Shown here piece by piece: positions 63,545 through 64,000 of a DNA stretch of 64,000 nucleotides. The notes under the pieces were generated by a model. The model did no database searches and had not been told where the DNA came from. It saw nothing but the letters and a program-made list of their open reading frames with translations. The position numbers were made by a program, and so were the translations under genes. The first letter of the stretch is position 1, and the number at the start of each line of letters is the position of its first letter. Source of the stretch: Pseudomonas sp. StFLB209 (GTDB taxonomy: Bacteria > Pseudomonadota > Gammaproteobacteria > Pseudomonadales > Pseudomonadaceae); assembly GCF_000829415.1 (NCBI RefSeq), contig NZ_AP014637.1, positions 3,551,001 to 3,615,000 of the forward strand. Reading direction: 5' to 3'.

Positions 63545-64000
63545 TTAGTCTTGATAAAGGCTTGGCAACACAATCTGGTCGCTGCGCTGGACACCGGCGG
63601 TGAACGCGCGGCACAGCTCAAGAAACTCGCGCATGGCCGAGGTCTGGTATTTCTGTTTGTGCCAGATGAAATAGAACTGCCTGGACAGATCCAGCTCTGG
63701 AGTGTCCAGCGCCACCAGGCTGCCGCGCCGAAACGCATCGCGCAGTGCCAGCCTGGAAATGCAACCAATCCCCAGCCCTGATTCAACTGCGCGTTTGATG
63801 GCCTCGGTGTGCTCCAGTTCCAGACGCACGTTAAGACCGTTACGATGATGACGCATGGCCTGGTCGAAAGTCAGGCGAGTACCTGAACCCTGTTCGCGCA
63901 GAATCCATGCTTCACGGGTCAGCTCTTCCAGGTTCGCCCGGCCTTGTCGGGCCAGTGGGTGTTGTGGGGCGCAGAACACCACCAGTTCATCCTCGACCCA
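63545..64000 (-). CDS. LysR-type transcriptional regulator (FinR-like), C-terminal part
   Basis: The C-terminal ~150 residues of a LysR-type regulator, continuing past the right edge, so the DNA-binding domain is not visible. The effector-binding domain shows VVFCAPQHPLARQ, WILREQGSGTRLTFDQ, AIKRAVESGLGIGCISRLALRD and the typical closing hydrophobic segments. In P. putida the gene after dgkA is finR, which controls ferredoxin-NADP reductase fpr-1; I infer FinR from that order, not from specific residues. Confidence 0.8.
   Translation of the reverse strand, partial: WVEDELVVFCAPQHPLARQGRANLEELTREAWILREQGSGTRLTFDQAMRHHRNGLNVRLELEHTEAIKRAVESGLGIGCISRLALRDAFRRGSLVALDTPELDLSRQFYFIWHKQKYQTSAMREFLELCRAFTAGVQRSDQIVLPSLYQD

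Overview
The window is core chromosome from a Pseudomonas of the fluorescens/putida type. The gene order agrees with my recollection of the P. aeruginosa PA3602-PA3676 neighbourhood and the P. putida block rpoS-rsmZ-fdxA-mutS-recA-erdR-dgkA-finR. GC-rich coding, REP-type palindromes with a GTAGGA-type end, an RsmZ small RNA and a GfnR-AdhC-FghA formaldehyde module all fit that genus. I annotate 60 protein genes (two cut by the window edges) and one small RNA. I saw no tRNA, rRNA, prophage, insertion sequence or CRISPR array.

Layout. (1) 1-18087, mostly minus strand: the end of an RND efflux pump, two small envelope proteins, plsB, an uncharacterised gene with rlmA-dapE, then tcdA (plus), sufE-csdA, dapD, an ArsC-like gene, a Cys-rich lipoprotein, dapC, glnD and map. 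Three lysine/diaminopimelate genes (dapE, dapD, dapC) lie here, interleaved with sulfur transfer and nitrogen sensing. (2) 18369-39100, plus strand: rpsB-tsf, then the long pyrH-frr-uppS-cdsA-dxr-rseP-bamA-skp-lpxD-fabZ-lpxA-lpxB-rnhB-dnaE-accA-tilS run, which couples translation, isoprenoid carrier and phospholipid synthesis, outer-membrane assembly, lipid A and replication; many genes overlap by 1-4 bases. (3) 39375-44592: pyrG-kdsA-eno-ftsB-ispD. (4) 44935-48002: the divergent gfnR / adhC-fghA formaldehyde detoxification module. (5) 48069-53164: ispF-truD-surE-pcm-nlpD-rpoS. (6) 53165-64000: rsmZ, fdxA and mutS (minus), pncC-recA-recX, a LOG-family gene, small accessory genes, a DTW-domain tRNA modification enzyme, erdR, dgkA and a FinR-like LysR regulator running off the edge.

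Regulation readable from the sequence: a GacA-type palindrome about 180 bases upstream of rsmZ, a perfect PsrA-type palindrome inside nlpD upstream of rpoS, a LexA box upstream of recA, a palindrome over the gfnR ribosome-binding site, promoters for pyrG and rsmZ, and several hairpin terminators. The first two place stationary-phase control (RpoS) and Gac/Rsm post-transcriptional control side by side.

The least explained material is between genes: three copies of a strongly structured ~130-base palindromic repeat (one collapsed to 36 bases), REP/REPIN elements touching stop codons, a degenerate dispersed repeat beside a CGTTGC microsatellite, and an imperfect inverted repeat ahead of fghA. 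I did not find a convincing undescribed multi-gene system; unknown protein function is confined to a few small genes (5782-6159, 12553-13170, 60639-60854, 60911-61339).
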